From an uncultured Muribaculaceae bacterium (GTDB lineage: Bacteria > Bacteroidota > Bacteroidia > Bacteroidales > Muribaculaceae): a stretch of 64,000 nt of DNA. The number at the start of each line of letters is the position of its first letter. The first letter of the stretch is position 1. A program made the translations under genes and the position numbers. This document shows, piece after piece, positions 8,307 through 16,879 of the stretch. Where the stretch lies: NCBI GenBank assembly GCA_910584125.1, contig CAJTXU010000016.1, positions 1 to 64,000 on the forward strand, read 5' to 3'. The notes under the pieces are model-generated. The model saw only the letters and a list, made by a program, of their open reading frames with translations. It ran no database searches and was not told where the DNA came from.

Positions 8307-9551
8307 TCAATCGAGCTTGTGGATCACGAGGCCCGAACGCAGCTTGGGTTCGAACCAGGTGGTCTTGGGAGGCATGATGTTGCCCGTGTCGGCGATGTCG
8401 ATGAGCTGGTCCATCGTGACAGGATAGAGCGCGAGGGCCATGGCCATCTCGCCGCTGTCGACGCGGCGCTTCAGCTCCTCGAGGCCGCGGATGCCGCCCA
8501 CGAAGTCGATGCGCTTGTCCGAGCGCAGGTCGGTGATGCCGAGTATGTCGCGCAGGATGAGGTCGGACGATACGGTGACGTCGAGCACGCCGATCGGGTC
8601 GTTGTCGTTGTATGTTCCGGGCTTGGCCGTGAGCGAATACCAGCGGCCGCCCATATAGAGTGAGAAGTTGTGCAGAGCGTTGGGGTGATAGATCTCGGTG
8701 CCCATGTCCTTGACGTCGAAGTTCTCGGCGATGCGGGCCAGGAACTGCTCGGGGGTGAGGCCGTTGAGGTCGCGCACCACGCGGTTGTAGTCGATGATCT
8801 TGAGGTGCGAGGCGGGGAACGCCACGGCCATGAAGTAGTTGTATTCCTCGTCTCCGCGGTGGTTGGGGTTGTTCTGGGCCTTCTCGTTGCCCACGAGTGC
8901 CGCGGCGGCCGAACGGTGATGGCCGTCGGCTATGTAGAGCGACGGGATCTTGTCGAACTCGGCCGTTATCTCGGCGATGGTGGGTTCGTCGTCGATCACC
9001 CAGAGCGTGTGTCCGAATCCGTCGGGGGCCGTGAAGTCATACTCGGGCTTGCCGGCGGTGACGCGGCGGATCACCTCCTCGAGCTTCTCGTTGTCGGGGA
9101 AGGCGAAGAATACGGGCTCGATGTTGGCGTTGTTGCAGCGCACGTGTTTCATGCGGTCCTCCTCCTTGTCGCGGCGGGTGAGCTCATGCTTCTTGATGCG
9201 TCCCTCCATATAGTCGGGCACCCACGCGGCGACCACGAAGCCGTACTGTGTGCGGCCGTCCATCGTCTGTGCGTATATGTAGTAGTTCTCCTTATTGTCC
9301 TGGACGAGCCAGCCCTTCTCCTGGAACTTGCGGAAATTCTCCACGGCCTTGTCGTAGACGGCGGGGTCATGCTCGTCGAAACCGGGAGCGAAGTCGATCT
9401 CGGGCTTGATGATGTGATAGAGGCTCTTCTCGTTGCCTTCGGCCTCTTTGCGGGCCTCTTCGGAATTGAGCACGTCATAGGGGCGCGAAGCCACCTCCTC
9501 CACGAGCTCGCGCGGAGGGCGGACACCTCTGAATGGTTTAACTTTTGCCAT
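8307..9551 (-). CDS. DUF1015 family protein
   Basis: The N-terminus AKVKPFRGVRPP and RPYDVLNSEEARKEAEGN is the family hallmark, as is ADGHHRSAAA near residue 220, with conserved His-His-Arg that looks like an active site. Length 414 aa matches. In many bacteria, especially anaerobes, this gene sits near metabolic enzymes such as phosphoglycerate dehydrogenase and serine transaminase, but here it is flanked by a Fur-like regulator and a C45 hydrolase. The family has no well established biochemical function. It is 1 bp from the next gene. Confidence 0.85.
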   Translation of the reverse strand: MAKVKPFRGVRPPRELVEEVASRPYDVLNSEEARKEAEGNEKSLYHIIKPEIDFAPGFDEHDPAVYDKAVENFRKFQEKGWLVQDNKENYYIYAQTMDGRTQYGFVVAAWVPDYMEGRIKKHELTRRDKEEDRMKHVRCNNANIEPVFFAFPDNEKLEEVIRRVTAGKPEYDFTAPDGFGHTLWVIDDEPTIAEITAEFDKIPSLYIADGHHRSAAAALVGNEKAQNNPNHRGDEEYNYFMAVAFPASHLKIIDYNRVVRDLNGLTPEQFLARIAENFDVKDMGTEIYHPNALHNFSLYMGGRWYSLTAKPGTYNDNDPIGVLDVTVSSDLILRDILGITDLRSDKRIDFVGGIRGLEELKRRVDSGEMAMALALYPVTMDQLIDIADTGNIMPPKTTWFEPKLRSGLVIHKLD

Positions 9552-9625
9552 GGTTCTGAGTTAATTTAAGGTTTATTCTTAATAAATTAGTGTTAAAAGT
9601 GTTCGATATTGCACGCCATCCGTGA

Positions 9626-10108
9626 TCAGCTTCTCGCCCGGCACGCGCCGCAGATGCCGTAGACATTGGCCGTGATATACGACGGGCTGAACGACCTGTA
9701 ACCCCTCGCCGCGACGAAGGCGCTCATGCGGGCCTTCTGCGACTCGGTCATCCTGTCGGCCGCGAGCACCGCGACATCGCCACATAGCACACAGATCAGG
9801 TGCAGGTGCTCCTCGCCGGCGATCTCGTAGACGGCCTCTTTCTCGCGCAGATGGTGCTTGCGCAGGACGCCGCAGTCGCACAGCAGCTCGACCGTCTTGT
9901 AGACAGACGCCAGACTGATCGGATGCTCGCCGCGGATCTCGTCATACAGATGCTGGATGCCGAAATGCGGACGCTGGTCGACGCACTTGTCAAGAATGAG
10001 GAATCTGCCCGCCGTCTGCTTCATTTCGTGCTGCTCGAGCCACGCCGAGAACTGCGCGTGAAGCCGCTGCTTTAGCTTTTCCTTCTTCCTGAAGTCATGG
10101 ATATCCAT
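9626..10108 (-). CDS. Fur-family metal-dependent transcription regulator
   Basis: Fur proteins bind DNA as metal-loaded dimers and control metal or peroxide response. The winged helix spans about residues 20-90, with HPISLASVYKTVELLCDCGVL containing the recognition helix (S-V-Y-x-T). The dimerisation domain has HLHLICVLCG and a second CGAC near the C-terminus, the two Cys-x-x-Cys pairs of a structural zinc site. The ATG at 10108 is chosen; a GTG two codons upstream is less likely. It sits at the head of a leftward gene run. Whether it is Fur, PerR or Zur cannot be told. Confidence 0.85.
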   Translation of the reverse strand: MDIHDFRKKEKLKQRLHAQFSAWLEQHEMKQTAGRFLILDKCVDQRPHFGIQHLYDEIRGEHPISLASVYKTVELLCDCGVLRKHHLREKEAVYEIAGEEHLHLICVLCGDVAVLAADRMTESQKARMSAFVAARGYRSFSPSYITANVYGICGACRARS

Positions 10109-10243
10109 AATCACATATATTATAAATCGTTAAACAATTTTCGACGGAGCCGGGTGAACGTTTTTTAAAGACTGGACGGTTTTCGAAAAATGTTTAGCGA
10201 CTTCCGGATATCCATTTCCGATGCCGGCCACGGATATGCAGTG

Positions 10244-10275
10244 CAAAGATAACAAGCAGTTCCGTAATATCCAAA
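10244..10275 (-). promoter_or_regulatory. Promoter of the Fur-family gene
   Basis: On the minus strand TTTG (10272-10275), a 20-bp gap and TATCTTTG (10244-10251) match the Bacteroidetes consensus exactly. It implies a leader of about 130 nt before the ATG at 10108. The leader region contains no other feature I can name. Confidence 0.7.
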
Positions 10276-10360
10276 TAAAAATCGATTGAAGGTGCAAAAA
10301 AATGACGTGAGAGACTCCGGAAGAGATCAAAACATTTCGATGGGGTCGGTTGTTGAACAA

Positions 10361-10548
10361 TAAGTAGGTGGTCAGATTAAACCGATAGAATAATAATTGT
10401 AGATATCTCGCATACCATCTGCTTGCTGTTTTGGGCCGCTTCGGCTCTTTCTCTCAGTCGTGATGCCCGCATCACTCCTTCGTTCAAGAGCCAAATCGGC
10501 TCAAAACAGCTGCGCATCTGGTATGCGTTTAATCTGACCACCTACTTA
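10361..10548. mobile_element. 188-bp element with perfect 22-bp terminal inverted repeats (MITE-like)
   Basis: The ends 10361-10382 and 10527-10548 are perfect inverted copies (left end TAAGTAGGTGGTCAGATTAA). Inside, GCATACCA pairs with TGGTATGC, CTGTTTTG with CAAAACAG, and GGCTCTT with AAGAGCC, around TGATGC-CC-GCATCA, so the whole element can fold into one long hairpin. It has no coding capacity. TA at both ends may be a target duplication. It ends 32 bp before the rubredoxin ATG and could influence it. No transposase with such ends is present here. Confidence 0.75.
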
Positions 10549-10580
10549 AAACGAAAACAAAACCAAATAACAAGCGAACT

Positions 10581-10748
10581 ATGAAGAAGTATATCTGTAC
10601 AGTCTGCGACTGGATCTACGACCCCGAGATCGGGGATCCCGAAGGCGGCATCGAGCCGGGCACCGCGTTTGAAGACATTCCCGAGTCATGGGTATGCCCC
10701 GTCTGCGGCGTCGGCAAGGAAGACTTCCAGCCCCTTCCCGAGGAGTAG
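10581..10748 (+). CDS. Rubredoxin
   Basis: A 55-residue protein (MKKYICTVCDWIYDP) with Cys6, Cys9, Cys39 and Cys42 in two C-x-x-C knuckles (CTVC, CPVC) that bind a single iron. Aromatic residues Tyr4, Trp11 and Trp37 complete the normal fold. It carries electrons in anaerobic oxygen and peroxide defence, for example with rubrerythrin. It is too short to appear in most ORF calls. It is bounded by the inverted-repeat element upstream and by the IS1182-type insertion 28 bp downstream, so it is probably monocistronic. Confidence 0.95.
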   Translation: MKKYICTVCDWIYDPEIGDPEGGIEPGTAFEDIPESWVCPVCGVGKEDFQPLPEE

Positions 10749-10776
10749 ACTCGAGGAGCAGGCGCAGTGACAAGAC

Positions 10777-10797
10777 AGAACGAGGGTGTATCAAAAT
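10777..10797 (+). repeat. Left inverted repeat of IS1182-type element
   Basis: The sequence begins AGAACGAGGGTGTATC and matches 12644-12664 in inverse orientation over 21 bp without mismatch. Confidence 0.85.
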
Positions 10798-10877
10798 TCT
10801 GATGCACCCTCTTCTCATCTGAGTTCGTAACCTGCTGAAAAACATAAAACAAAGCCCCGACTTTCACAAGCCGGGGT

Positions 10878-10908
10878 TTTGTCATATCACAAAAATTTTG
10901 TATCTTTG
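10878..10908 (+). promoter_or_regulatory. Transposase promoter inside the IS
   Basis: TTTG (10878-10881), 19 bp, then TATCTTTG (10901-10908), about 20 bp before the ATG. A GC-rich hairpin ending in TTTT just upstream (10857-10880) could block readthrough transcription into the transposase gene. Confidence 0.6.
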
Positions 10909-10926
10909 TGGTATAAAAGAAATTAA

Positions 10927-12486
10927 ATGTCTACAAAGATACACTTTCGGGATTACAATCCCAAACAAATGATCCTTTTTCCGCAACGTCTGGACAAAGA
11001 TATTGCGGAAAACGATCCTGTAAGGGTTGTTGACACGGTCATAGACAATCTGCGACTCAATAATTTCAAGAGACTGTATAAGGAGCGCGGCCGCAGTCCC
11101 TATCACCCCAGGATGATGCTCAAGGCCGTCATCTACGGCTATATGAACAACCTGTATTCATGCCGCAAGATAGAGACCGCCTTGAAACGGGACATCCACT
11201 TCATATGGCTGGCCGGCTACGAACAGCCCGACTTCAACACCATCAACCGCTTCCGCAACCGGGTCAAGGAAGAGATCAACCAGGTATTCACACAGTTGGT
11301 GGTCGTGCTTGCCGAGAAAGGCTTCATCACGCTGGACGTGGAATACATCGACGGCACTAAGATTGAGTCCAAGGCCAACAAATATACTTTTGTATGGCGG
11401 AAGTCCACGGAAAAGAACCGGGCAAGACTTATTGAAAAGATAAAGGCGCTTCTCGATCAGATAGACGATGCCATCGCACAGGAGAACGCAGAAGAAGAGA
11501 ACCGGCGGAGTTTTACCCCGGCGCAGCTTATGGACATCGCCGATGAGCTGAACCGCAGTCTTGAAGAGGGACCGAATCCGGGAACCGATGGGCAAAAGGA
11601 GGAACGCAAGGAACGCAAGAAGCAGATAAGGCAACTGAGGGAACACGCCGGCAAGCTCGGCGAGTATGACGAGAAACTGCGTATTCTGGGCGAGCGCAAC
11701 TCGTATTCCAAGACCGACCATGACGCCACGTTCATGCGGATGAAGGAGGACGCCATGAACAACGGTCAGACAAAGCCGGGATACAACCTGCAGATCGGAA
11801 CGGAGAACCAGTTCATACTTGACTTCGGGCTTTTCCAGACCCCGGGCGACCCATTGACGATGATACCTTTCTACAACTCCTTCCACAGCCGTTACGGCAG
11901 ACTGCCCAACACAGGAGTCGCTGACTCGGGATACGGCTCGGAGGAGAACTACCGGTTCATGGAAGAAGCCGGAATAGAGGCCTATGTGAAATACAACTGG
12001 TTCCACCGCGAGCAGCGGATGCACTACGAGCCGAATCCGTTCTCCGTGCAGGCTCTCTACTACAACGCCGACGGTGACTATTATGTATGCCCGATGGGAC
12101 AGCATATGGAGAGGGTCGGGACAACACATGCCAAAACTGAAAGCGGCTACGTCTCCGAAAGCGCCCGGTATAAGGCGATGCGATGCGAGGGCTGTCCGCT
12201 GAGGGGAAGTTGCTTCACTGCAAAAGGCGATCGAATAATCGAAGTCAACCACAGACTCAACGAATATCGTCGAAAAGCCCATGAACGGCTGACTTCCGAG
12301 GACGGCATCAGACTCAGAGGACGAAGATGCATCGAGCCGGAAGCCGTTTTTGGCCAAATGAAATACGATATGGCATACAAGAGGTTCCGGCACTTCGGAC
12401 TGGACAAGGTCAATATGGACTTTGCCTTCTTCGCCATTGCCTTCAATCTAAAGAAAATGTGCTCTAAAAAAGCAAAAAAGGCCTAA
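10927..12486 (+). CDS. IS1182-family DDE transposase
   Basis: The 519-residue protein starts with a DUF772-type N-terminal domain (YNPKQMILFPQRLD, then RGRSPYHPRMMLKAVIYGY), which binds the ends. Candidate catalytic acids are Asp in EYIDGTKIES, Asp in VADSGYGSEENY, and Glu in EPEAVFGQMKYD. A charged coiled stretch (about residues 175-250) is inserted after the first Asp. Two Cys pairs (CPMGQ region and CEGCPLRGSC) near residues 385-430 may bind metal. The frame is intact, so the element may be active. Confidence 0.93.
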   Translation: MSTKIHFRDYNPKQMILFPQRLDKDIAENDPVRVVDTVIDNLRLNNFKRLYKERGRSPYHPRMMLKAVIYGYMNNLYSCRKIETALKRDIHFIWLAGYEQPDFNTINRFRNRVKEEINQVFTQLVVVLAEKGFITLDVEYIDGTKIESKANKYTFVWRKSTEKNRARLIEKIKALLDQIDDAIAQENAEEENRRSFTPAQLMDIADELNRSLEEGPNPGTDGQKEERKERKKQIRQLREHAGKLGEYDEKLRILGERNSYSKTDHDATFMRMKEDAMNNGQTKPGYNLQIGTENQFILDFGLFQTPGDPLTMIPFYNSFHSRYGRLPNTGVADSGYGSEENYRFMEEAGIEAYVKYNWFHREQRMHYEPNPFSVQALYYNADGDYYVCPMGQHMERVGTTHAKTESGYVSESARYKAMRCEGCPLRGSCFTAKGDRIIEVNHRLNEYRRKAHERLTSEDGIRLRGRRCIEPEAVFGQMKYDMAYKRFRHFGLDKVNMDFAFFAIAFNLKKMCSKKAKKA

Positions 12487-12521
12487 AACGGAGGATATAT
12501 GCCTCCATTCGGCCTGTTTTT
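12479..12521 (+). terminator. Terminator of the transposase gene
   Basis: AGGCC pairs with GGCCT and GGAGG with CCTCC inside it, followed by GTTTTT. The stem begins within the last codons of the transposase. Confidence 0.65.
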
Positions 12522-12643
12522 AAGATTTTATCTGACGGAACTCCCTGAGGTTTGAATTTTTTGGATTGTTATCTTAAATTCGGTCGCCTATAGTTCATCC
12601 GATCCTCAGCAGACTTAAAAATGGAGGATGCACCAAAATCTTC

Positions 12644-12664
12644 ATTTTGATACACCCTCGTTCT
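12644..12664 (-). repeat. Right inverted repeat of IS1182-type element
   Basis: Perfect inverted copy of the left end over 21 bp, ending in CACCCTCGTTCT on the plus strand. Confidence 0.85.
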
Positions 12665-12702
12665 CGTCATGCCGCCGGCGTCGGTCGCGCCATGGCGCGA
12701 CC

Positions 12703-13635
12703 CTACGATCGGGTGATCCGCCCGTCGGGGCACTTGTCGGAATATATGAGTCCGCCGATGATCAGCGCGCAGCCTACATACCCGAGCGCGTAGACATTCT
12801 CGCCCAGAAGGAAATAGGCGGCGATCATCGTGACGATCGGCTGGAAATAGAGATAGTTGTTTGACGTCACCGGGCCGAGGATGCGCATCACCTCGTTCCA
12901 GATCACGTATGCCATCAGCGAGCACATCAGCACGAGGAAGAGGAAGTTCATGATGTAGGTCGGTTCCGACAGGTCGAAGAGCAGGCCGAGATGGAACGGT
13001 TCCTGTTGGAGCAACAGAAGCGGCAGCGCTGAGACAACGCCGTAGAAGAAGAGCTTGCGGGTCACGAAAAATCCGCTGTAGAACGGGAGCACCCTCTTTA
13101 TGGCCATCGTGTAGACGGCCCACGAGAAGGCGGCCGTGAGGGCGAGCAGGTCGCCGGCCGGTCTGAACTCGATGCTTTCGCCATGGCTGAAGATGATGCA
13201 GCCGGCTCCGATGAACGACACCACCGAACCTATCATGACGCCCGGCTGGATGCGCTGCCTGTACATCACGGCCACGAGTATCGTCGTGAATATCGGCGAT
13301 ATCGACGCGAGCAGCGAGACGTTGCCGGTAGTCGTGAGCCGCAGGGCGTAGTTCTCCGTTATGAAATAGAGCGAGCCCGAGCATATGCCGCAGAGCAGGA
13401 ATGTCAGCTCGTCGCGCCACGAGTTCGAGCGTATGTTGCGGAACGTGAAGAGCAGCAGCACCAGATATGCCGCCGTGAAACGGTAGATGAAGACTTCGAC
13501 CGGGGTCATGCCGCCGGTCTCCATCAGGACTCTCGTGCTTAGGAACGATGTGCCCCAGGCCGAGGCCGTGACAAGGGCCCCGATATGCGCCAGGATTTTT
13601 ATATATTTGCTTTTGGAAGCAAGTGCAGGTTTCAT
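12703..13635 (-). CDS. EamA/DMT-superfamily exporter
   Basis: Ten hydrophobic helices in two homologous halves are visible, beginning YIKILAHIGALVTASAWG and ending LGYVGCALIIGGLIY, typical of the drug/metabolite transporter family in the inner membrane. The ATG at 13635 is chosen because the family start (MKPALASKSKYIKIL) begins there; a longer frame would add 46 non-family residues. The likely role is export of a small metabolite or amino acid, but the substrate cannot be inferred. It ends 38 bp from the IS. An AraC-type gene lies upstream in the same direction. Confidence 0.85.
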   Translation of the reverse strand: MKPALASKSKYIKILAHIGALVTASAWGTSFLSTRVLMETGGMTPVEVFIYRFTAAYLVLLLFTFRNIRSNSWRDELTFLLCGICSGSLYFITENYALRLTTTGNVSLLASISPIFTTILVAVMYRQRIQPGVMIGSVVSFIGAGCIIFSHGESIEFRPAGDLLALTAAFSWAVYTMAIKRVLPFYSGFFVTRKLFFYGVVSALPLLLLQQEPFHLGLLFDLSEPTYIMNFLFLVLMCSLMAYVIWNEVMRILGPVTSNNYLYFQPIVTMIAAYFLLGENVYALGYVGCALIIGGLIYSDKCPDGRITRS

Positions 13636-13689
13636 ATGTTCGGTATTTCGATTTAAGCGCTCCCCGGCCGTTGCAGGGAACAGGTTGTG

Positions 13690-13720
13690 CAAAGTTAAGA
13701 AAATTTGGCAAAATATCGAA
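13690..13720 (-). promoter_or_regulatory. Possible promoter of the DMT exporter
   Basis: On the minus strand TAACTTTG (13690-13697) is a good -7 box; the -33 element is only TTCG (13717-13720) at 19 bp. Confidence 0.4.
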
Positions 13721-13769
13721 AAAAGGGAGATAAAAAAATCGCCCGTCACGGCGATTTTTTGCTTAGGGG

Positions 13770-14633
13770 TCACGAGTTCCTGAATTCCTTGGGCGACATT
13801 CCGGTCAGCTTCTTGAAATATTTGCCGAAGAACGACTGCGACGGGAAATTCAGTTCGTCGGCGATCTGCTGGATGTTGAGGTTCGACGACTTGAGCAGCA
13901 CCTTCGCCTCGAGTATGACGAAGCGCTCAATCCAGTCGACGGCCGTGAAGCCGGTCTGCTTCTTGATGGTGCGCGACAGGTGTTTGGGCGTCACCTCGAG
14001 AAGGTCGGCGTAGAAATCGAGAAATCTCTCCTTGCGGAAGTGCTCCTGCACGAGTGTGAGGAAGCGGTCGGACATGCGGCCCTGCTTCGACATCACCTCG
14101 TCCTTATACGGCTCGTAGCATTTGTAACCCTCCTTGTGGATGAAGAGCAGCATCTGGAAGAGCAGCGCCTGCATGCCGTACGGGTTGGAGGTGTCGGCCA
14201 TGATCTCGCGCGTCGAGCGCAGGAACTCGCGGAACGATCCGACGCATTCGGGCGGTATGGCCACGGCCGGATGGCGGTTGGAGATCGCGGCGATAGGCGA
14301 ACTGTTGAGAAACATGAAGAGATTCTCGCTGAACCGCTTGGAGGTCACGATCACCGAGGCGTTGAAGTCGGAGCTGACGTATGTTGGCTGCATGATCTGC
14401 ATGCTCTTCACGGAGACGAGCGCCGGAGCCGTGATGTCATACGAGACAAGATTGATGTCGGCCCGGCATGTGCCCTTGAAGATAATCACCCATGACGTGG
14501 CGGCGAACTTCACAGGCACGGTCACAGTGCGGACCATGGCGGGGCCGATGTTCTCGAGCATCCAGAAGTCGTGCTCGAGAATCGACGACAGATCTTCGGG
14601 CAGGTCTATGTTATAGTGGAGTCCCTGATGCAT
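13770..14633 (-). CDS. AraC-family transcription regulator
   Basis: The C-terminal 100 residues hold two helix-turn-helix units: FLDFYADLLEVTPKHLSRTIK and LNIQQIADELNFPSQSFFGKYFK with TGMSPKEFR, the AraC signature end. The first 170 residues fit a cupin-like sensor domain, less conserved. Length 287 aa is standard. It reads in the same direction as the DMT exporter with a 134-bp gap that contains a promoter-like box, so it may control the exporter. The ligand is unknown. Confidence 0.88.
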   Translation of the reverse strand: MHQGLHYNIDLPEDLSSILEHDFWMLENIGPAMVRTVTVPVKFAATSWVIIFKGTCRADINLVSYDITAPALVSVKSMQIMQPTYVSSDFNASVIVTSKRFSENLFMFLNSSPIAAISNRHPAVAIPPECVGSFREFLRSTREIMADTSNPYGMQALLFQMLLFIHKEGYKCYEPYKDEVMSKQGRMSDRFLTLVQEHFRKERFLDFYADLLEVTPKHLSRTIKKQTGFTAVDWIERFVILEAKVLLKSSNLNIQQIADELNFPSQSFFGKYFKKLTGMSPKEFRNS

Positions 14634-14748
14634 TGGTTTGGTTCTTTTGGCTTATATGGAGAGACCTGATGCGCGCGGACAGACACGTTGAGACGGCGGC
14701 CGCACATATACATAACAGCGACTGATGCCGATTATTGTATGGATTGAA

Positions 14749-14776
14749 AAAGGGCGCGCCTCGGAGGCGCGCCCTT
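14749..14776. terminator. Strong hairpin terminator after the Omp28-like gene
   Basis: AAAGGGCGCGCCTC pairs perfectly with GAGGCGCGCCCTTT. It is 34 bp beyond the stop of the minus-strand Omp28-like gene. The rest of 14634-14810 shows no gene. Confidence 0.8.
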
Positions 14777-14810
14777 TGGAATATTAGGGGTCGTATTGGT
14801 CTATTTGGGA

Positions 14811-16757
14811 TTATTTCACGAGCACCTTGCGGGTCACGTTGTCGGCCTTGACGATGTATACGCCGCTTGCAAGACCGGTCGTGCCGGCGTTGCGGCCGTC
14901 GAGAGTGTAGACGGCTACGTTGCTTGCGCCCTCGGCGATGACGTTGCCGTCAACCACCTCGATCGTGATGCCGCGTGCGTCGTCTGCGATACCCTCAACC
15001 GAAGTCACCTTGTTAAGAGAGATCTCCTCGGCGTTGACGATCACACCGGTCTTGGTGTTGACGATAAAAGCGATTACGCGGAAGTCGTCGCCCTTAACCT
15101 TGTCGATGGGAATCTCAGCGCCGTGCTCGTAAATCCCTTCGGAAATCTGCTCGGGAAGCGAGCCAGGGATGCCGGGGTAACCCGTGATGGAGCGCGCCAC
15201 ATCCTCATAAATCCATTCGACGTCCTTTGGCTTCTTTTCCCAACCGTCCATCTCACCGTTGCTGCCTCCGGCGTAATAGTTTGTTTGACTGTAGGGCTTT
15301 CCGTTGGGACGCGTCACACCATCCTCCACTACGACATACGATATCAGATGCTGAGTGTCGGAATTGATGGCGAATTTAACCTTCGCATTCACATATGCAG
15401 TCTTATAGTCGCTGCGGCAGGAAGCCGTCAGTTCCTCGAATCCGCAGTAAGTCTTGCTTGAGGTGATGTAGTTGTAGGCCTCGTCGGCAACTTCATGGAG
15501 TTGCGCTACGGAGTATCCGTAACCGAGCTGTGTATCGAACTCACGGTTTACCACGGCGCCGGGGAGACCTTGCATATAATCCCCAAGCATAGCCGAATAT
15601 TCACTTACCGCCATCGCATCTCCGCTATGGACAGCGATACGGATGAAATCGGGATACGTATTCTTGATATATTCCAACATCACGATACCGCGGGGACACC
15701 ATCCGCACCATGTGCCGGTGCCTTCCTCGATTACGGCGCGACGGTCCATGACGCCCGAGTACGAGTCGAAGCTTCCTGCCGCGACAGCGGGGTTGGCAAT
15801 CTCGACGCCGTTGGCCTTCACGATGCTGCTCTTGAGCGTGTAGACGCCGGGCTCGCTGTTCACAAGGTCGGTGACGGTGACGGTCTTCGCCTCACCGGAA
15901 GCAAGCGCGGGGCTGATGGTGAAATCGTTCTCGACGCTCTTGCCGGCGAACTCCGTCTTGACTGTGACGGAAGTGATCTCGTTCGCCCCGACGTTCTTGA
16001 AGGTGACATCGTAGCTGAAAGGCTCGTCGAGACCTATGACAGCCGGGACTTTCACAGTAGTCGCCTGAGCGATGTTCATGGGAAGGTTGTCGCCAGAGAT
16101 GTTGCACGACAGGCAGAGCGATCCGGGCTGCTGGTCGGAGTAGTTGACATATGAAGGAGCGTCACTCACTTTGTTTACCACCGACACCATCATATTGTTG
16201 ACGCCCGCGGGCGTCGGAATTTCGTCCGATGGTAAGAAATAGAATTGGGGATTGGAGTATCCTAACATATAGCCGATGTAGATCGGCTTTTCGCCGGTGA
16301 TGGTGTAAGGTTCACTGAGAGCGATGGAGGTCACGCTGTAGGGCTCGGTGCTGATTGTTCCTGCTGTCTTCTTTGTCGGAACGGTGTTGTCCGACTCAGT
16401 CACGAAGACATTGACCTTCGAGACCGGGAAATTGGCGTTTCCGCTCCCGCATCCGGCCATGACGTTGACTGCAGAAATCTGGGCTCCGATATAGGGAGCC
16501 TGATCCTCAACCGTCATCTCGAATGCGAGATAGATCACACCCCGGTTCGGAATGTTGTTGAGCACGTAGATGTTGGCCGGTTCTCCTGCCTTTGTGTAGA
16601 CTATCGAACCGGACTCGCCGCCGGCTTTCGCGGGAGCGTTCTGCATCGCCGCTGGAGTGACTCCGGACTTCGAGAATGTCACTGTCTGCGGGCCTGCCGC
16701 AAATGCTGCGGTCGCTGCCAGAGCAGCCGCCGACAACAAAAGTAACGGTTTCTTCAT
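14811..16757 (-). CDS. Omp28-like secreted protein with T9SS C-terminal domain
   Basis: A signal peptide (about 20 residues, cleaved after AAFA) is followed by a beta-rich region and, near residues 340-365, EEGTGTWCGWCPRG, a thioredoxin-like C-x-x-C region typical of Omp28 proteins. The last 75 residues are a type IX secretion sorting domain: VYTLDGRNAGTTGLASGVYIVKAD with terminal RKVLVK. The protein is therefore probably exported across the outer membrane and anchored at or released from the surface. Length 648 aa is longer than Omp28 of Porphyromonas because of the sorting tail and N-terminal repeats. Function unknown. Confidence 0.82.
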   Translation of the reverse strand: MKKPLLLLSAAALAATAAFAAGPQTVTFSKSGVTPAAMQNAPAKAGGESGSIVYTKAGEPANIYVLNNIPNRGVIYLAFEMTVEDQAPYIGAQISAVNVMAGCGSGNANFPVSKVNVFVTESDNTVPTKKTAGTISTEPYSVTSIALSEPYTITGEKPIYIGYMLGYSNPQFYFLPSDEIPTPAGVNNMMVSVVNKVSDAPSYVNYSDQQPGSLCLSCNISGDNLPMNIAQATTVKVPAVIGLDEPFSYDVTFKNVGANEITSVTVKTEFAGKSVENDFTISPALASGEAKTVTVTDLVNSEPGVYTLKSSIVKANGVEIANPAVAAGSFDSYSGVMDRRAVIEEGTGTWCGWCPRGIVMLEYIKNTYPDFIRIAVHSGDAMAVSEYSAMLGDYMQGLPGAVVNREFDTQLGYGYSVAQLHEVADEAYNYITSSKTYCGFEELTASCRSDYKTAYVNAKVKFAINSDTQHLISYVVVEDGVTRPNGKPYSQTNYYAGGSNGEMDGWEKKPKDVEWIYEDVARSITGYPGIPGSLPEQISEGIYEHGAEIPIDKVKGDDFRVIAFIVNTKTGVIVNAEEISLNKVTSVEGIADDARGITIEVVDGNVIAEGASNVAVYTLDGRNAGTTGLASGVYIVKADNVTRKVLVK

Positions 16758-16832
16758 AGATAAAACTGTTATTGGTTAATAATGCTGACGACATGCAATC
16801 CCCGCTTGGCGGACCGCTGTCTGTTTCTGTTG

Positions 16833-16864
16833 CAAATTAAAGCAATCTTTGACAATTCTGCAAA
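16833..16864 (-). promoter_or_regulatory. Promoter of the Omp28-like gene
   Basis: On the minus strand TTTG (16861-16864), exactly 20 bp, then TTAATTTG (16833-16840), one mismatch from the -7 consensus. It overlaps the end of the Nudix gene intergenic space. Confidence 0.55.
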
Positions 16865-16879
16865 TTTTTCGAATAATTT

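Larger units (their letters stand above)
10777..12664 (+). mobile_element. Complete IS1182-family insertion sequence
   Basis: One transposase gene is framed by perfect 21-bp inverted ends (10777-10797 and 12644-12664), total 1888 bp, the usual size for IS1182 relatives. Just inside each end a second inverted copy of GAGGGTG(C/T)AT appears, so each tip can fold into a small hairpin. I found no clear target-site duplication. It separates the rubredoxin gene from the DMT exporter gene. Confidence 0.85.

Noticed and set aside
10771..12670. Target-site duplication of the IS element
   Set aside because: The flanks AGAC and CGTC do not match, so no duplication can be claimed.
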